Positions 1-8,477 of a DNA stretch of 64,000 nt are shown here, one piece after another. Below the pieces are notes generated by a model, which was not told the origin of the DNA, did no database searches, and saw only the letters and a program-made list of their open reading frames with translations. Where the stretch lies: the NCBI GenBank assembly GCA_050951505.1, contig JBMNJE010000009.1, positions 62,001 to 126,000 on the forward strand, given 5' to 3'. The stretch is from DUOA01 sp012839095. GTDB taxonomy: Bacteria; Bacillota; Clostridia; Caldicoprobacterales; DTU083. The stretch's first letter is position 1. Every line of letters begins with the position of its first letter. Position numbers and translations under genes: made by a program.

Positions 1-621
1 GAGGAGCAGTATGCCATCCTGAAGGAAAGAGTCACCCAGCTGGAACAGCAGCAGCTGGAAATGGACGAGCTGATAAGAGAAAATGAGCGTTTGAAGAGGC
101 TGCTGGAATTCAGACAGGAAAAAGAAGATTTTGTTGTCCAAGGAGTACGGATTACAGGGAAGAATCCCGGCAACTGGTTTAATACCCTTACCATAGACAA
201 GGGCTCCAGGCAGGGTGTTGAGATGAATATGGCAGTTATAAACGAAAAGGGTTTAATCGGCCGGGTCACCGAAGTGGGCGGCAATTGGGCACGGGTTAGA
301 ACCATAGTGGACGGCCAGAGCTCGGTTGCCGCCATTATTGAGCGGACTCGGGACAATGGAATGGTCAGGGGTAACAATACCTTAACCTTTGAAGACGGCC
401 TGTGCCGGATGATAAATCTTCCATTGGACTCCGACGTTGTTGAAGGGGATCGGGTTATTACCTCCGGATTGGATGATGTTTTTCCGAAAGGAATTTATAT
501 AGGCCGGGTGATAGAAGTACTGGATGAAAAACGGGACATGTACAAGACTGCCATTATCCAGCCCGGCGCCGATTTTCAGCGGCTGGAGGAGGTACTGGTC
601 ATTCGGAGGGTGGTAGAGTAA
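1..621 (+). CDS. mreC: Rod shape-determining protein MreC, 5'-truncated by the window edge
   Basis: The frame is open from base 1 and shows 206 codons. The visible part begins in the coiled coil that follows the missing N-terminal membrane anchor (EEQYAILKERVTQLEQQQ, then ELIRENERLKRLLEF). The two-lobed beta-barrel domain follows (KNPGNWFNTLTIDKGS, VINEKGLIGRVTEVG, VITSGLDDVFPKGIYIGRV). MreC is the extracytoplasmic scaffold that links the MreB filament and MreD to the elongation PBP and RodA. mreD starts 23 nt downstream and a class B PBP gene follows, the usual mreBCD layout, so mreB should lie just outside the window. The family call is secure; the true start is not visible. Confidence 0.93.
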   Translation, partial: EEQYAILKERVTQLEQQQLEMDELIRENERLKRLLEFRQEKEDFVVQGVRITGKNPGNWFNTLTIDKGSRQGVEMNMAVINEKGLIGRVTEVGGNWARVRTIVDGQSSVAAIIERTRDNGMVRGNNTLTFEDGLCRMINLPLDSDVVEGDRVITSGLDDVFPKGIYIGRVIEVLDEKRDMYKTAIIQPGADFQRLEEVLVIRRVVE

Positions 622-644
622 GTGACAGAGGCAGGGATCTTGAA

Positions 645-1157
645 ATGAAATATTGGGTTGTAGCAGCCATTCTGCTGGGAAATGTCATTCTGCAGTCCAC
701 GCTGCTTCCCTGCGTGCAGATAGTCGGCACTCAGCCGGACACCCTCATCCTGCTGGTTGTCTGTTTCGGTTTGCTGGGCGGCAGCGCTTACGGCATGCTG
801 ACCGGCATTACGGGCGGACTGCTTCAGGATATTCTTTACGGAGGTCCTATCGGACTGAATGCCTTACAATACATGATCATAGGATATCTTGTGGGGGTTA
901 TGTATGAAAGGATATTTCTGGACAGAATCATCCTGCCGGCCTTTTTTGCCTTCTGCGGCTCTCTCCTCAGGGGGCTCATGATGATGCCCTATCTGTATTT
1001 CAGCCGGGCGGAGATTCCTTTGAATTACGGATTCACTCTGGTCGTTCTTCCGGAGGCATTGTATACAGCCATTCTGATGCCCTTGTTCTATTATTTGATG
1101 TCTCTGCTCTTCAGTAAGGGTTTTATGAAAAAGAAATGGCATTTCAGGAGAAAGTAG
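645..1157 (+). CDS. mreD: Rod shape-determining membrane protein MreD
   Basis: This is a 170-residue, very hydrophobic protein with about five membrane segments, starting with MKYWVVAAILLGNVILQSTLL. Glycine-rich turns such as GGSAYGMLTGITGGLLQDILYGGPIGLNAL are typical of MreD. It is an integral part of the lateral-wall elongation complex with MreC, RodA and PBP2. The gene follows mreC by 23 nt, so the two are surely co-transcribed. The ribosome binding site is weak (AGGCAGGG about 9 nt before the ATG). A terminator-like hairpin begins inside its last codons and ends the mre operon. Confidence 0.9.
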   Translation: MKYWVVAAILLGNVILQSTLLPCVQIVGTQPDTLILLVVCFGLLGGSAYGMLTGITGGLLQDILYGGPIGLNALQYMIIGYLVGVMYERIFLDRIILPAFFAFCGSLLRGLMMMPYLYFSRAEIPLNYGFTLVVLPEALYTAILMPLFYYLMSLLFSKGFMKKKWHFRRK

Positions 1158-1178
1158 CCAGGCACTTCTCCTTTTTTA
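1146..1178 (+). terminator. Rho-independent terminator overlapping the end of mreD
   Basis: AGGAGAA (1146-1152) can pair with TTCTCCT (1166-1172), followed by a run of six T. The left arm lies in the last mreD codons and the stop codon falls in the loop. It would separate the mre genes from the downstream PBP gene. Confidence 0.6.
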
Positions 1179-1238
1179 TTTGTCCCTGACATGTTAAAAT
1201 AAAATAGCATGTCAAGTTCTTGAGGGGAAAGATGCTCC

Positions 1239-3650
1239 ATGTGGTGGAAGAAATTTGTCAAACTGGTAACAAACCGGTTTTTTATATTCGGACTGATCAT
1301 TACTGTTATGTTTTCCGTGCTGGGCTTTCGTCTGGCATATCTGACGGTGGACATGGGTGAATACTATTATAATCTGGCACAGGAACGCAAGAAGATCGAG
1401 GTTACCCTGAAAGGTGCCAGGGGAAATATTTTGGATCGAAACGGCATCCCCCTGGCAGTCAACCGTCAGATTCATGTTGCCCAGGTGGACAGGCGATGGC
1501 TGCCTGCCCGGGATGATGATATCAATGCCACTTTGCATAAGGCCATTCAAATCATTGAACAGAACGGAGATTCCATCCTGGACAATATCCCCATAAAAAA
1601 CGGAGTCAAGGTTTATGAGGGGATCATCCCCCATATTACGGACGGGTTTTATTATGATTTTGGCACAAGTGATCCGGAAACCCATGAGAAGCGTTACAAC
1701 AACTGGAGGAAAGAGACGGGCATCAAGGAGGATCTGCCGGCGGATCAGATGCTGGCATCCCTCCGCAAACGCTATAATATTGACCCTTCCATTCCCGATG
1801 AGATGGCCAGAAAGATCATATCCATACGGCTGGATCTGTATCTGAATCGCTACCGACAGGACGAGCCTGTCAAGATAGCGGAGGATATTGACATCCGGAC
1901 CGTTTCCCATCTGGAAAGCTATTCGGACATGCTTTCGGGAATACAGACCGTCATCGAACTGGGAAGATATTATCCTTATGGAACCAGTGCTCAGCACATA
2001 ATAGGATATGTGGGACGGATTACTGCAAACAATATCGATTCCTATGAAAATACCTATGGCAGATCCCCTGCTGAAGACGGCTACAACATTTACGGCGACA
2101 AGTTTGGACAGGATGGCATGGAAGCCTACGCCGAACGGTGGCTGACCGGCAATACCTCGGATAAACACGGTTATCTTCTGGCGGAAGTGGATGCATCCAG
2201 GCGGGTTATACAGGTACTGGATCAGAAACTGCCTAAGAACGGGAATGATGTGGTGCTGACCATAGACGTCAGACTACAGCGGATGGCTGAAACAGTGCTG
2301 GAAGAGGAACTGGAAAAAATGCGGGAGGGCATGGAACCCTATGACGGGGATAACCAGGCCCCGCTGGCCAACACAGGTGCAGCCGTGGTATTGGATGTCC
2401 ACACCGGGGAGATCCTGGCCATGGCCAGTTACGCAAACAGCCAGTATACCTATGATTTGAATGAATTTGCCAAGGGCATTACCATGGCGGAATACAGCAA
2501 TCTGGAACGGGATCCGGCCGAGCCCCTTTTTCCAATTGCCTTTCAGGGCGGCCAGCTGCCTGGTTCCGTCATAAAAATGCTGGTGGGCATTGCCGCTTTG
2601 GAGGAAGGAAGGGTAAGGGTAAATGAAACCATACTGGACCGCGGCATGTTAAGACCCTTTGCTCCCTCCTGCTGGTCTTCAAGGGGTCATGGCAGGATCA
2701 ATATCATGGATGCCCTTAAGGTATCCTGCAACTATTATTTTACAGCCATAGGCGAACGAACGGGCATCTGGGATTTTCATAAATGGGCTGAGGCCTTTGG
2801 CCTGCATGGGCCTACAGGGCTGGAACTTCTCTCCATAAACGGCAGAACGGATTCCAATGTGGTAGCCAATCCGGATGTTATTGAGGATATATTAAGACAG
2901 AAGTATTTCACAGCAACCAAAACCGTTATGCGAAACAAGTATGAGAAGGAACCCACGGATGAGCAGGCATGGGAAATGGTGGACATAGGCAGGCAATACT
3001 CCAAACTGGTTGCTTATCTGCGGGAGCAGAAGTTCTTTGAAGAAAACGATAATACAGCACATCAGGCAGCACAGGATTTGGTGCTCAGATACAGCGAAGG
3101 ACGATGGGGAGATATGAGCCTTGAATATCTCCGGGTTTATATCGGACAGAGCGAAACCCGTGTCAGCCCCCTTGCGGTAGCCAGATATATTGCAGCTCTG
3201 GTCAACGGCAACCGGGTGATGGACACCCACATTTTGAAGCAGGTGCGCTCCCCGGAGGGCAGGGTTCTGAAGGAAACCAGGCCCGAATACAGGCAGCTGG
3301 ACATTAAAGAGTCGCATGTTGCGGCCATTAAGGAAGGAATGCGCCGGGTGGTTTATGAAAGAAGCGGTACGGCAGTAAGTGTATTCACCGATTTGGATCC
3401 TTCCATCACTCTGGGCGGCAAAACCGGTACAGCCCAGACCAAGCCCGGCATTATTGAGCGCAACACAGCCTGGTTTACCTCATTTACGCCTTATGAGGAT
3501 CCGGAAATAGCTGTTGTGGCAGTGGTGCCCAATGGGAAGACAGCCCGAAATGCTGCCCCCATTGCAAGGCGCATCATTGAAGAATACTATAAATTGAAGG
3601 GCAGTGAACAGCATAATCCCCTTCCTGATATAGGTCAGCTGGTTCCCTGA
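1239..3650 (+). CDS. mrdA: Class B penicillin-binding protein (PBP2/SpoVD type transpeptidase)
   Basis: This 803-residue protein cross-links peptidoglycan during elongation or, in the SpoVD branch, cortex synthesis. One N-terminal membrane anchor (about residues 10-32) is followed by the class B dimerisation motif GARGNILDRNGIPLA. The transpeptidase domain shows all three signatures: S443-V-I-K446, S496-C-N498 and K728-T-G-T. RBS GAGGGGAAAG precedes the ATG. The spacing between SxN and KTGT is unusually long, with a charged helical stretch at about residues 546-625. No PASTA domains are present. Its place between mreD and minC fits an elongation role with RodA, but assignment as PBP2 rather than SpoVD is inference. 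Confidence 0.88.
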   Translation: MWWKKFVKLVTNRFFIFGLIITVMFSVLGFRLAYLTVDMGEYYYNLAQERKKIEVTLKGARGNILDRNGIPLAVNRQIHVAQVDRRWLPARDDDINATLHKAIQIIEQNGDSILDNIPIKNGVKVYEGIIPHITDGFYYDFGTSDPETHEKRYNNWRKETGIKEDLPADQMLASLRKRYNIDPSIPDEMARKIISIRLDLYLNRYRQDEPVKIAEDIDIRTVSHLESYSDMLSGIQTVIELGRYYPYGTSAQHIIGYVGRITANNIDSYENTYGRSPAEDGYNIYGDKFGQDGMEAYAERWLTGNTSDKHGYLLAEVDASRRVIQVLDQKLPKNGNDVVLTIDVRLQRMAETVLEEELEKMREGMEPYDGDNQAPLANTGAAVVLDVHTGEILAMASYANSQYTYDLNEFAKGITMAEYSNLERDPAEPLFPIAFQGGQLPGSVIKMLVGIAALEEGRVRVNETILDRGMLRPFAPSCWSSRGHGRINIMDALKVSCNYYFTAIGERTGIWDFHKWAEAFGLHGPTGLELLSINGRTDSNVVANPDVIEDILRQKYFTATKTVMRNKYEKEPTDEQAWEMVDIGRQYSKLVAYLREQKFFEENDNTAHQAAQDLVLRYSEGRWGDMSLEYLRVYIGQSETRVSPLAVARYIAALVNGNRVMDTHILKQVRSPEGRVLKETRPEYRQLDIKESHVAAIKEGMRRVVYERSGTAVSVFTDLDPSITLGGKTGTAQTKPGIIERNTAWFTSFTPYEDPEIAVVAVVPNGKTARNAAPIARRIIEEYYKLKGSEQHNPLPDIGQLVP

Positions 3651-3754
3651 TGCATATTTATATTATAATTATTGCCATTAATAGAGGATTTTGTGTTAAT
3701 TTGTAGAATGAATATACAATCAGTAGTTAGCATGGACAGCGGGAGACAGGAAAA

Positions 3755-4441
3755 ATGAGCGAACAAGCAGTTGTTTTCAAAGGTACCCGAAACGGACTTC
3801 ATATTTATCTGGCGGCTGAACCGGACATATCCGGCATTCTGCATGCAGCAGAAGAGAAACTGCAATCCGGCAGGCCCTTTTTTGAAGGCGCAACGGTGAA
3901 CCTTACATTTTCAGGCAGGGAATGCAGTAAGGCTGAGCAAGGCAGGTTATTGGAGCTCTTTTCCCGGTACCTGAATCCGGGCAGTGTCTCCTTCAACAGT
4001 GAACCGGACTTGAGTCCGGATGTAAAGGAAGAATCGTCCGGTATCGACTACGCCCGAATCTTCAACGGGCTTGATGAGGGAATGACCAGATTTATTCGGG
4101 GAACGGTGCGGAGCGGTCAGCGGATATATTATGAAGGAAGCATTGTCATTATCGGTGATGTGAATCCGGGCGGTGAAGTAATTGCCGGGGGAAATATTCT
4201 GGTGCTGGGCGCTTTGAGAGGCATAGCCCATGCAGGTGCTGCCGGCAATGTCAATGCTGTAGTGGCTTCCTATTGTCTGCAGCCCACCCAGCTCAGGATA
4301 GCCGGTTTCATTGCCCGGGCGCCGGAGGGCGAGGCAGGAAAGCCGCCTTATCCGGAGGTTGCCTACATAAGACAGGGACAGCTGCTCATCGATCCTTACC
4401 TTCCCGGCAAGGAAAACAGGAAATTCCATACTGAGAAATAA
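3755..4441 (+). CDS. minC: Septum site-determining protein MinC
   Basis: This 228-residue protein inhibits FtsZ polymerisation and limits division to midcell. The N-terminal half is divergent. The C-terminal half is the MinC beta-helix with the characteristic turns GTVRSGQRIYYEGSIVIIGD, VNPGGEVIAGGNILVLGALRG and AHAGAAGN. It ends with the QLRIAGFIARAP motif needed for MinD binding. RBS GAGACAGG lies before the ATG. It is 28 nt upstream of minD and forms a minCDE operon. Confidence 0.93.
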   Translation: MSEQAVVFKGTRNGLHIYLAAEPDISGILHAAEEKLQSGRPFFEGATVNLTFSGRECSKAEQGRLLELFSRYLNPGSVSFNSEPDLSPDVKEESSGIDYARIFNGLDEGMTRFIRGTVRSGQRIYYEGSIVIIGDVNPGGEVIAGGNILVLGALRGIAHAGAAGNVNAVVASYCLQPTQLRIAGFIARAPEGEAGKPPYPEVAYIRQGQLLIDPYLPGKENRKFHTEK

Positions 4442-4469
4442 AGCTTGAATGATATAGGGGGAAGAAAAT

Positions 4470-5279
4470 ATGGGAGAAGTAGTCGTCATTACATCCGGAA
4501 AGGGCGGAGTCGGTAAAACAACAACCACAGCCAATATAGGCACAGCCCTTGCCTTGGAAGAAAAGAAAGTTGTATTGCTGGATGCCGATATCGGGCTACG
4601 TAATCTGGATGTTGTGATGGGTCTTGAAAACAGAATAGTATATGACCTGGTTGATGTGGTGGAAGGAACATGCAGACTGAAACAGGCTCTCATCCGGGAC
4701 AAGCGGTTTAAGGGGCTGTTTTTGCTGCCTGCCGCCCAGACACGGGATAAAAATGCAGTAACGCCTGCACAGATGCAAAAACTGTGTGAGGATTTACGGG
4801 AACAATTTGACTTTATACTGATAGACAGCCCGGCAGGCATAGAGCAGGGTTTCAAAAATGCCATTGCAGGTGCCGACAGGGCAGTGGTGGTTACTGTACC
4901 CGAGGTTTCCGCCGTGCGGGATGCGGATCGTATAATCGGCCTGCTGGCTTCCAATGAACTGCTCAATCCGCAGCTTATTGTCAACAGACTGCGGATGGAC
5001 ATGGTAAAACGCGGCGATATGATGAATATAGAAGACACCATAGATATCCTGGGTATTGATCTTCTGGGTGTGGTGCCGGATGATGAAAAGATCATTGTGT
5101 CCAGCAATCGCGGCGAACCGGTTGTGATGGAATCTTCCTCTCTTGCTGGACAAGCCTACCGCAATATTGCCAAACGTCTTATGGGAGAAGAGGTGCCCCT
5201 GATTGATATGGAAAACGAGGACACCTTTATAGGAAGACTGCGCAAGTTTTTCTCCGGCAGGAATAAAAAGAAGGAATAA
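4470..5279 (+). CDS. minD: Septum site-determining ATPase MinD
   Basis: This is a 269-residue ParA/MinD-family ATPase that recruits MinC to the membrane. The deviant Walker A motif GKGGVGKTTTTANIG lies near residue 10. LLDADIGLRNLDVVMGLENR and FILIDSPAGIEQGF (Walker B) follow. The C-terminal amphipathic membrane-targeting helix is visible as IGRLRKFFSGRNKKKE. The GGGGGAAG ribosome binding site is strong. The gene is followed 14 nt later by minE. Confidence 0.97.
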   Translation: MGEVVVITSGKGGVGKTTTTANIGTALALEEKKVVLLDADIGLRNLDVVMGLENRIVYDLVDVVEGTCRLKQALIRDKRFKGLFLLPAAQTRDKNAVTPAQMQKLCEDLREQFDFILIDSPAGIEQGFKNAIAGADRAVVVTVPEVSAVRDADRIIGLLASNELLNPQLIVNRLRMDMVKRGDMMNIEDTIDILGIDLLGVVPDDEKIIVSSNRGEPVVMESSSLAGQAYRNIAKRLMGEEVPLIDMENEDTFIGRLRKFFSGRNKKKE

Positions 5280-5293
5280 AGGGGTGACAGGCA

Positions 5294-5584
5294 TTGCTGG
5301 ACTTTTTCAAATTTTTCAGTAAGGAAGATAATAAGAGCAAGGACGTGGCCAAGGAACGTTTAAAACTGGTTTTGATTCATGACCGGGCAAATGTTTCACC
5401 CAAATTTCTCGAAATGGTTAAAGGTGACATCATTAAGGTAATTTCCAACTATATGGAGATAGACGAATCAAGTTTCACCATCAAACTGTCCCGAATAGAA
5501 CAGGGTGATGACAATTACTCATCTGCCCTGGTTGCCAACATACCAATTAAGAGAATGAAGAACATAGGAAAGAACAATGGCTGA
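5294..5584 (+). CDS. minE: Cell division topological specificity factor MinE (TTG start)
   Basis: This 96-residue protein stimulates MinD ATPase and drives the pole-to-pole oscillation. The N-terminal amphipathic segment MLDFFKFFSKE is followed by the MinD-binding stretch AKERLKLVLIHDRANVSPKFLEMVKGDIIKVI and the dimerisation beta domain (FTIKLSRIEQGDDNYSSALVANIPI). The start is TTG with RBS AAAGGGGTGA. A complete minCDE set occurs in many Clostridia but not in Bacillus, which supports the lineage call. A terminator follows directly. Confidence 0.93.
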   Translation: MLDFFKFFSKEDNKSKDVAKERLKLVLIHDRANVSPKFLEMVKGDIIKVISNYMEIDESSFTIKLSRIEQGDDNYSSALVANIPIKRMKNIGKNNG

Positions 5585-5591
5585 ACGTTGC

Positions 5592-5623
5592 GGGAGGGGG
5601 AAGACGCACCCCTCCCTTTTTTT
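5592..5623 (+). terminator. Rho-independent terminator after minE
   Basis: GGGAGGGGG pairs with CCCCTCCC across a short loop (AAGACGCA) and is followed by seven T. This ends the minCDE transcript and separates it from rodA. Confidence 0.88.
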
Positions 5624-5642
5624 GTCCTAAACGGCTTTCGTA

Positions 5643-5671
5643 TTCTCATACGACAGTCTGTGTGATATAAT
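5643..5671 (+). promoter_or_regulatory. Sigma-A promoter candidate for rodA
   Basis: A perfect TATAAT at 5666-5671 is preceded by an extended -10 (TGA) and, 17 nt upstream, by TTCTCA as a poor -35. It sits between the minE terminator and the rodA start. Confidence 0.6.
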
Positions 5672-5706
5672 ACTTCAAGGACAAGTATAGTAATGGAGAA
5701 GGATCC

Positions 5707-6864
5707 ATGTTTGACAAGAAACTGATTAGGAATTTTGATTACTTAATACCCCTTATCATTATACTGATAACCGGTTTAGGCCTGATCGGCATCGGCCTGG
5801 CCACCCGCTCTCCGGTTGAGGGAGCAGACGGTGCCGTGATGGAAGCCATTGGAAGCTTCAATCTCCGCCAGGTGAAGCTGCAACTTATGTGGTTTGCTAC
5901 CGGGCTGATTTTAATGGCTGCTGCCATCAGCATAGATTATCATCTCATTTGCGACCTTTCGGTCTATTTTTATTGGGTAGTTGTCGGCCTGCTGATTGCC
6001 GTTGAGTTTGTCGGTGTGGAGGGGGGCGGTGTTCACAGATGGATAGCCATAGGGTCCTTCCGAATGCAGCCATCAGAGTTTATTAAAATAGCGGTTATTC
6101 TGATGCTGGCGAGAATTATGGCAAAGAGAGAGGAAACAGGCATCAATAACTTAAAAAGCATGATCCTGCTGCTTCTGGCATTGGGCATCCCCCTGTTTTT
6201 CGTCCTAAACCAGCCCGATTTGGGAACTTCCATGGTCCTGATCGTGATCTTTGCCAGCATGGTTTTTATCGGGGGCATCAAGTACAAATACATCCTGATT
6301 GCAGCAGGCCTGGGCATAGCTGCCATTCCTCTGGCCTGGCATTTTTATATGGATGATTTCCAAAAGAAGCGCATCCTTGTATTGCTTGATCCTGAAATGG
6401 ATCCATTGGGCAGCGCCTATCATGTAAATCAGTCCATTATGTCCGTTGGTTCAGGGCAGCTGACCGGAAAGCTGGGAAGCGGCGGGCTCCTCTTTGACAA
6501 CATGCTGAGCCAGCTGGATTTTCTGCCGGCCAAGGATACGGATTTTATCTTTTCAGTTATCACGGAAGCCCTTGGATTTGTGGGCGGGATTGCCATTATA
6601 GTACTGTTCTTTATGTTGATTATGCGGACAATGCGAATAGCAAGGCGTTCCAGAGATCTCCTGGGTTCCTATATCTGTGTCGGAGTAGCCGCCATGATTC
6701 TGTTTCATGTATTTGAAAACATTGGAATGGCAATGGGAATCATGCCTATTACCGGTATTCCCCTGCCTTTTGTGAGCTATGGAGGAAGCTCCATGTGGAC
6801 GAATATGGTTTCATATGGTTTGGTTCTCAATGTGGGTATGCGTCGGCAGAAGATAAAGTTTTAG
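5707..6864 (+). CDS. rodA: Rod shape-determining SEDS glycosyltransferase RodA
   Basis: This 385-residue SEDS-family protein has about ten membrane segments. SEDS proteins polymerise glycan strands from lipid II and work with a class B PBP; the PBP at 1239-3650 is the likely partner. Signature stretches include HRWIAIGSFRMQPSEFIKIA, FVLNQPDLGTSMVLIV, LPAKDTDFIFSVITEALGFVGG and GIPLPFVSYGGSSMWTN. RBS is GGAGAAGG before the ATG. It is followed 11 nt later by mgsA. FtsW is the alternative paralogue, but the gene context favours RodA. Confidence 0.92.
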   Translation: MFDKKLIRNFDYLIPLIIILITGLGLIGIGLATRSPVEGADGAVMEAIGSFNLRQVKLQLMWFATGLILMAAAISIDYHLICDLSVYFYWVVVGLLIAVEFVGVEGGGVHRWIAIGSFRMQPSEFIKIAVILMLARIMAKREETGINNLKSMILLLLALGIPLFFVLNQPDLGTSMVLIVIFASMVFIGGIKYKYILIAAGLGIAAIPLAWHFYMDDFQKKRILVLLDPEMDPLGSAYHVNQSIMSVGSGQLTGKLGSGGLLFDNMLSQLDFLPAKDTDFIFSVITEALGFVGGIAIIVLFFMLIMRTMRIARRSRDLLGSYICVGVAAMILFHVFENIGMAMGIMPITGIPLPFVSYGGSSMWTNMVSYGLVLNVGMRRQKIKF

Positions 6865-6875
6865 GAGGCTGTAAC

Positions 6876-7280
6876 TTGAACATTGCTTTGATTGCCCATG
6901 ACAAGAAAAAAGAGGATATGATCAACCTGTGCATTGCCTATCAGGATATACTGGAACGACATACCTTATGCGCTACCGGTACAACGGGCAAGCTGGTAGC
7001 TGAAGCCACCGGGCTTTCCATTCATCGGTACCTGTCGGGGCCCCTGGGAGGGGATCAGCAGATTGGCTCCAGGGTGGCATATAACCAGATTGACCTGGTG
7101 ATCTTTCTCAGAGATCCCCTGACTGCACAGCCCCATGAGCCGGATGTCAACGCCCTTCTGCGCCTGTGTGATGTGCACAATATCCCGCTGGCTACCAATA
7201 TGGCCACTGCTGAGGCCATGCTGAAAGCAGTGCAGCGAGGAGATCTGGATTGGCGTTACCTGGTTAATCCTCAGGATTAA
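6876..7280 (+). CDS. mgsA: Methylglyoxal synthase (TTG start)
   Basis: This 134-residue enzyme converts dihydroxyacetone phosphate to methylglyoxal and phosphate, a bypass used under sugar-phosphate stress. N-terminal IALIAHDKKKEDM, the phosphate-binding GTTGKL, the catalytic-Asp motif GPLGGDQQIGSRVA and FLRDPLTAQPHEPDV all match the family. The start is taken as TTG at 6876 because TTAGGAGG lies 7 nt upstream; a longer frame from 6795 would overlap rodA and adds no family sequence. Linkage to rodA is seen in Clostridia. Confidence 0.95.
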   Translation: MNIALIAHDKKKEDMINLCIAYQDILERHTLCATGTTGKLVAEATGLSIHRYLSGPLGGDQQIGSRVAYNQIDLVIFLRDPLTAQPHEPDVNALLRLCDVHNIPLATNMATAEAMLKAVQRGDLDWRYLVNPQD

Positions 7281-7354
7281 AAGGCTGTCTGACTGCATTC
7301 CGGCCGGGATTCATTCCCTAAGGATGACAGGTGTTGAACAGGGGTACATTTGAT

Positions 7355-7383
7355 GCATATTCGGCTGTTCTCCGAAATATATT
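7355..7383 (+). promoter_or_regulatory. Candidate sigma-E (early mother-cell) promoter before spoIVFA
   Basis: GCATATT (7355-7361) matches the sigma-E -35 consensus KMATATT exactly. After 14 nt, AATATATT (7376-7383) matches CATACAMT at 5 of 8 positions. It lies about 55 nt before the spoIVFA-like start. In B. subtilis spoIVF is transcribed by sigma-E, so the location is expected. This was found by eye only. Confidence 0.42.
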
Positions 7384-7437
7384 TAAGCAAGGAGACATGC
7401 CTGCCGCTGAGGCAGAAATATGGAGGAGGAGCCGGAT

Positions 7438-8472
7438 ATGGAGGAAAAACAGTCCCTTGTCATACAGGGAAGAACCATTGAGCGGGAAAGAGCAGCAGAG
7501 CGGTTAAGTCAGAACAGGCACTCCCGATCTGACAGACACAGGCCTGCAGGCGATTTCGGACAATATGGATTATCTGCACTGCGGGAAACCGGACGGCCTG
7601 TGGAAGGAGAAGTGCCGTCTGTTCAGAGGAATACCCATTCCCGGATGACATTAAGGAGCCGCAGTACCCCTTCCTTCCGTACCCGGGAGCGCAGTGTATC
7701 TGAGCGCATGGTTTCTGAAGGCCGCTCTCCTTACAGGCGCATGGCTTCTCCGCCCCGTCCCAGAACCGGGAGGCGCAGCGAGGGGCCGATTCCCCAAAGC
7801 AATCCACTGATGATTAAGATTGCGGTCTCAGTACTGATTGCTCTGGTGTTTCTTATATTGCAGAGTATCCGGCTGCCCTTTGCCCAGACCATGGCAGGAT
7901 ATATAAGGACAGCTGTTACCCATGAATTTGATTTGGAGGAAAACCTGGGCAAACTGAAATTTGTCGGGGATCTTCTGCCCGACCGGCTCAAAGAGGTTTT
8001 TGGTCAGGAATCCGGGCAGTCTGACTCAGAATCTAAGGAAGTCCCGGCTGACAGCATTGAATTTACCTCTCCCGTCAGAGGAGAAGTTGTCCACACCTTT
8101 GGTGAGCAGATAATAGTGCCGGATACGGGAAGGGTATATGCCAATCAGGGTATTGATGTAAAAACCGGAGAAGATGCTCCTGTCTTTGCCTCCGCCGACG
8201 GGGTGGTGGCAGCAGTGGAGGAGCACGAGAGCTACGGACCTTCCGTCTGGCTGGATCACGGCAGCAGGGTATTTACCTTTTACGGGGGATGCGGCAGGAT
8301 TGATGTAAAAGTGGGACAGAAAGTAAAGGCCGGTCAGAAGCTGGGCAGCGTTCTCAGCTCCGATCAGGATCAGCCTTTATTCCACTTTCAGATATGGGTG
8401 AATGACAAGCCGACAGATCCCCTGGAAGCCATAAGCAAGGCCGGACAGGAATCGAAAGGCCGGGGTGTATAG
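7438..8472 (+). CDS. spoIVFA: SpoIVFA-like membrane protein with degenerate M23 peptidase domain
   Basis: This 344-residue protein has a basic, low-complexity cytosolic region (about residues 1-120), one membrane helix (IKIAVSVLIALVFLILQSI) and an extracytoplasmic LytM/M23 domain. The M23 metal site is not intact: the HxxxD His is Asn (NQGID) and the first His of HxH is Phe (LFHFQ), so it is probably a non-catalytic scaffold. It lies 5 nt before spoIVFB. In B. subtilis SpoIVFA holds the pro-sigma-K protease SpoIVFB in an inactive complex in the outer forespore membrane. The start is ATG 7438 because GGAGGAGGA precedes it at good spacing. Confidence 0.78.
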   Translation: MEEKQSLVIQGRTIERERAAERLSQNRHSRSDRHRPAGDFGQYGLSALRETGRPVEGEVPSVQRNTHSRMTLRSRSTPSFRTRERSVSERMVSEGRSPYRRMASPPRPRTGRRSEGPIPQSNPLMIKIAVSVLIALVFLILQSIRLPFAQTMAGYIRTAVTHEFDLEENLGKLKFVGDLLPDRLKEVFGQESGQSDSESKEVPADSIEFTSPVRGEVVHTFGEQIIVPDTGRVYANQGIDVKTGEDAPVFASADGVVAAVEEHESYGPSVWLDHGSRVFTFYGGCGRIDVKVGQKVKAGQKLGSVLSSDQDQPLFHFQIWVNDKPTDPLEAISKAGQESKGRGV

Positions 8473-8477
8473 AGGGT

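Noticed and set aside
1212..2168. A 318-codon minus-strand frame opposite the PBP gene
   Set aside because: The sense strand encodes a clear class B PBP. The antisense protein shows no recognisable motif and has no ribosome binding site.
3947..5107. A long open frame of about 386 codons on the minus strand opposite minC and minD
   Set aside because: It is antisense to two well-supported genes and its protein is low complexity (Ser/Arg/Thr-rich) with no domain. It reflects codon bias of minD.
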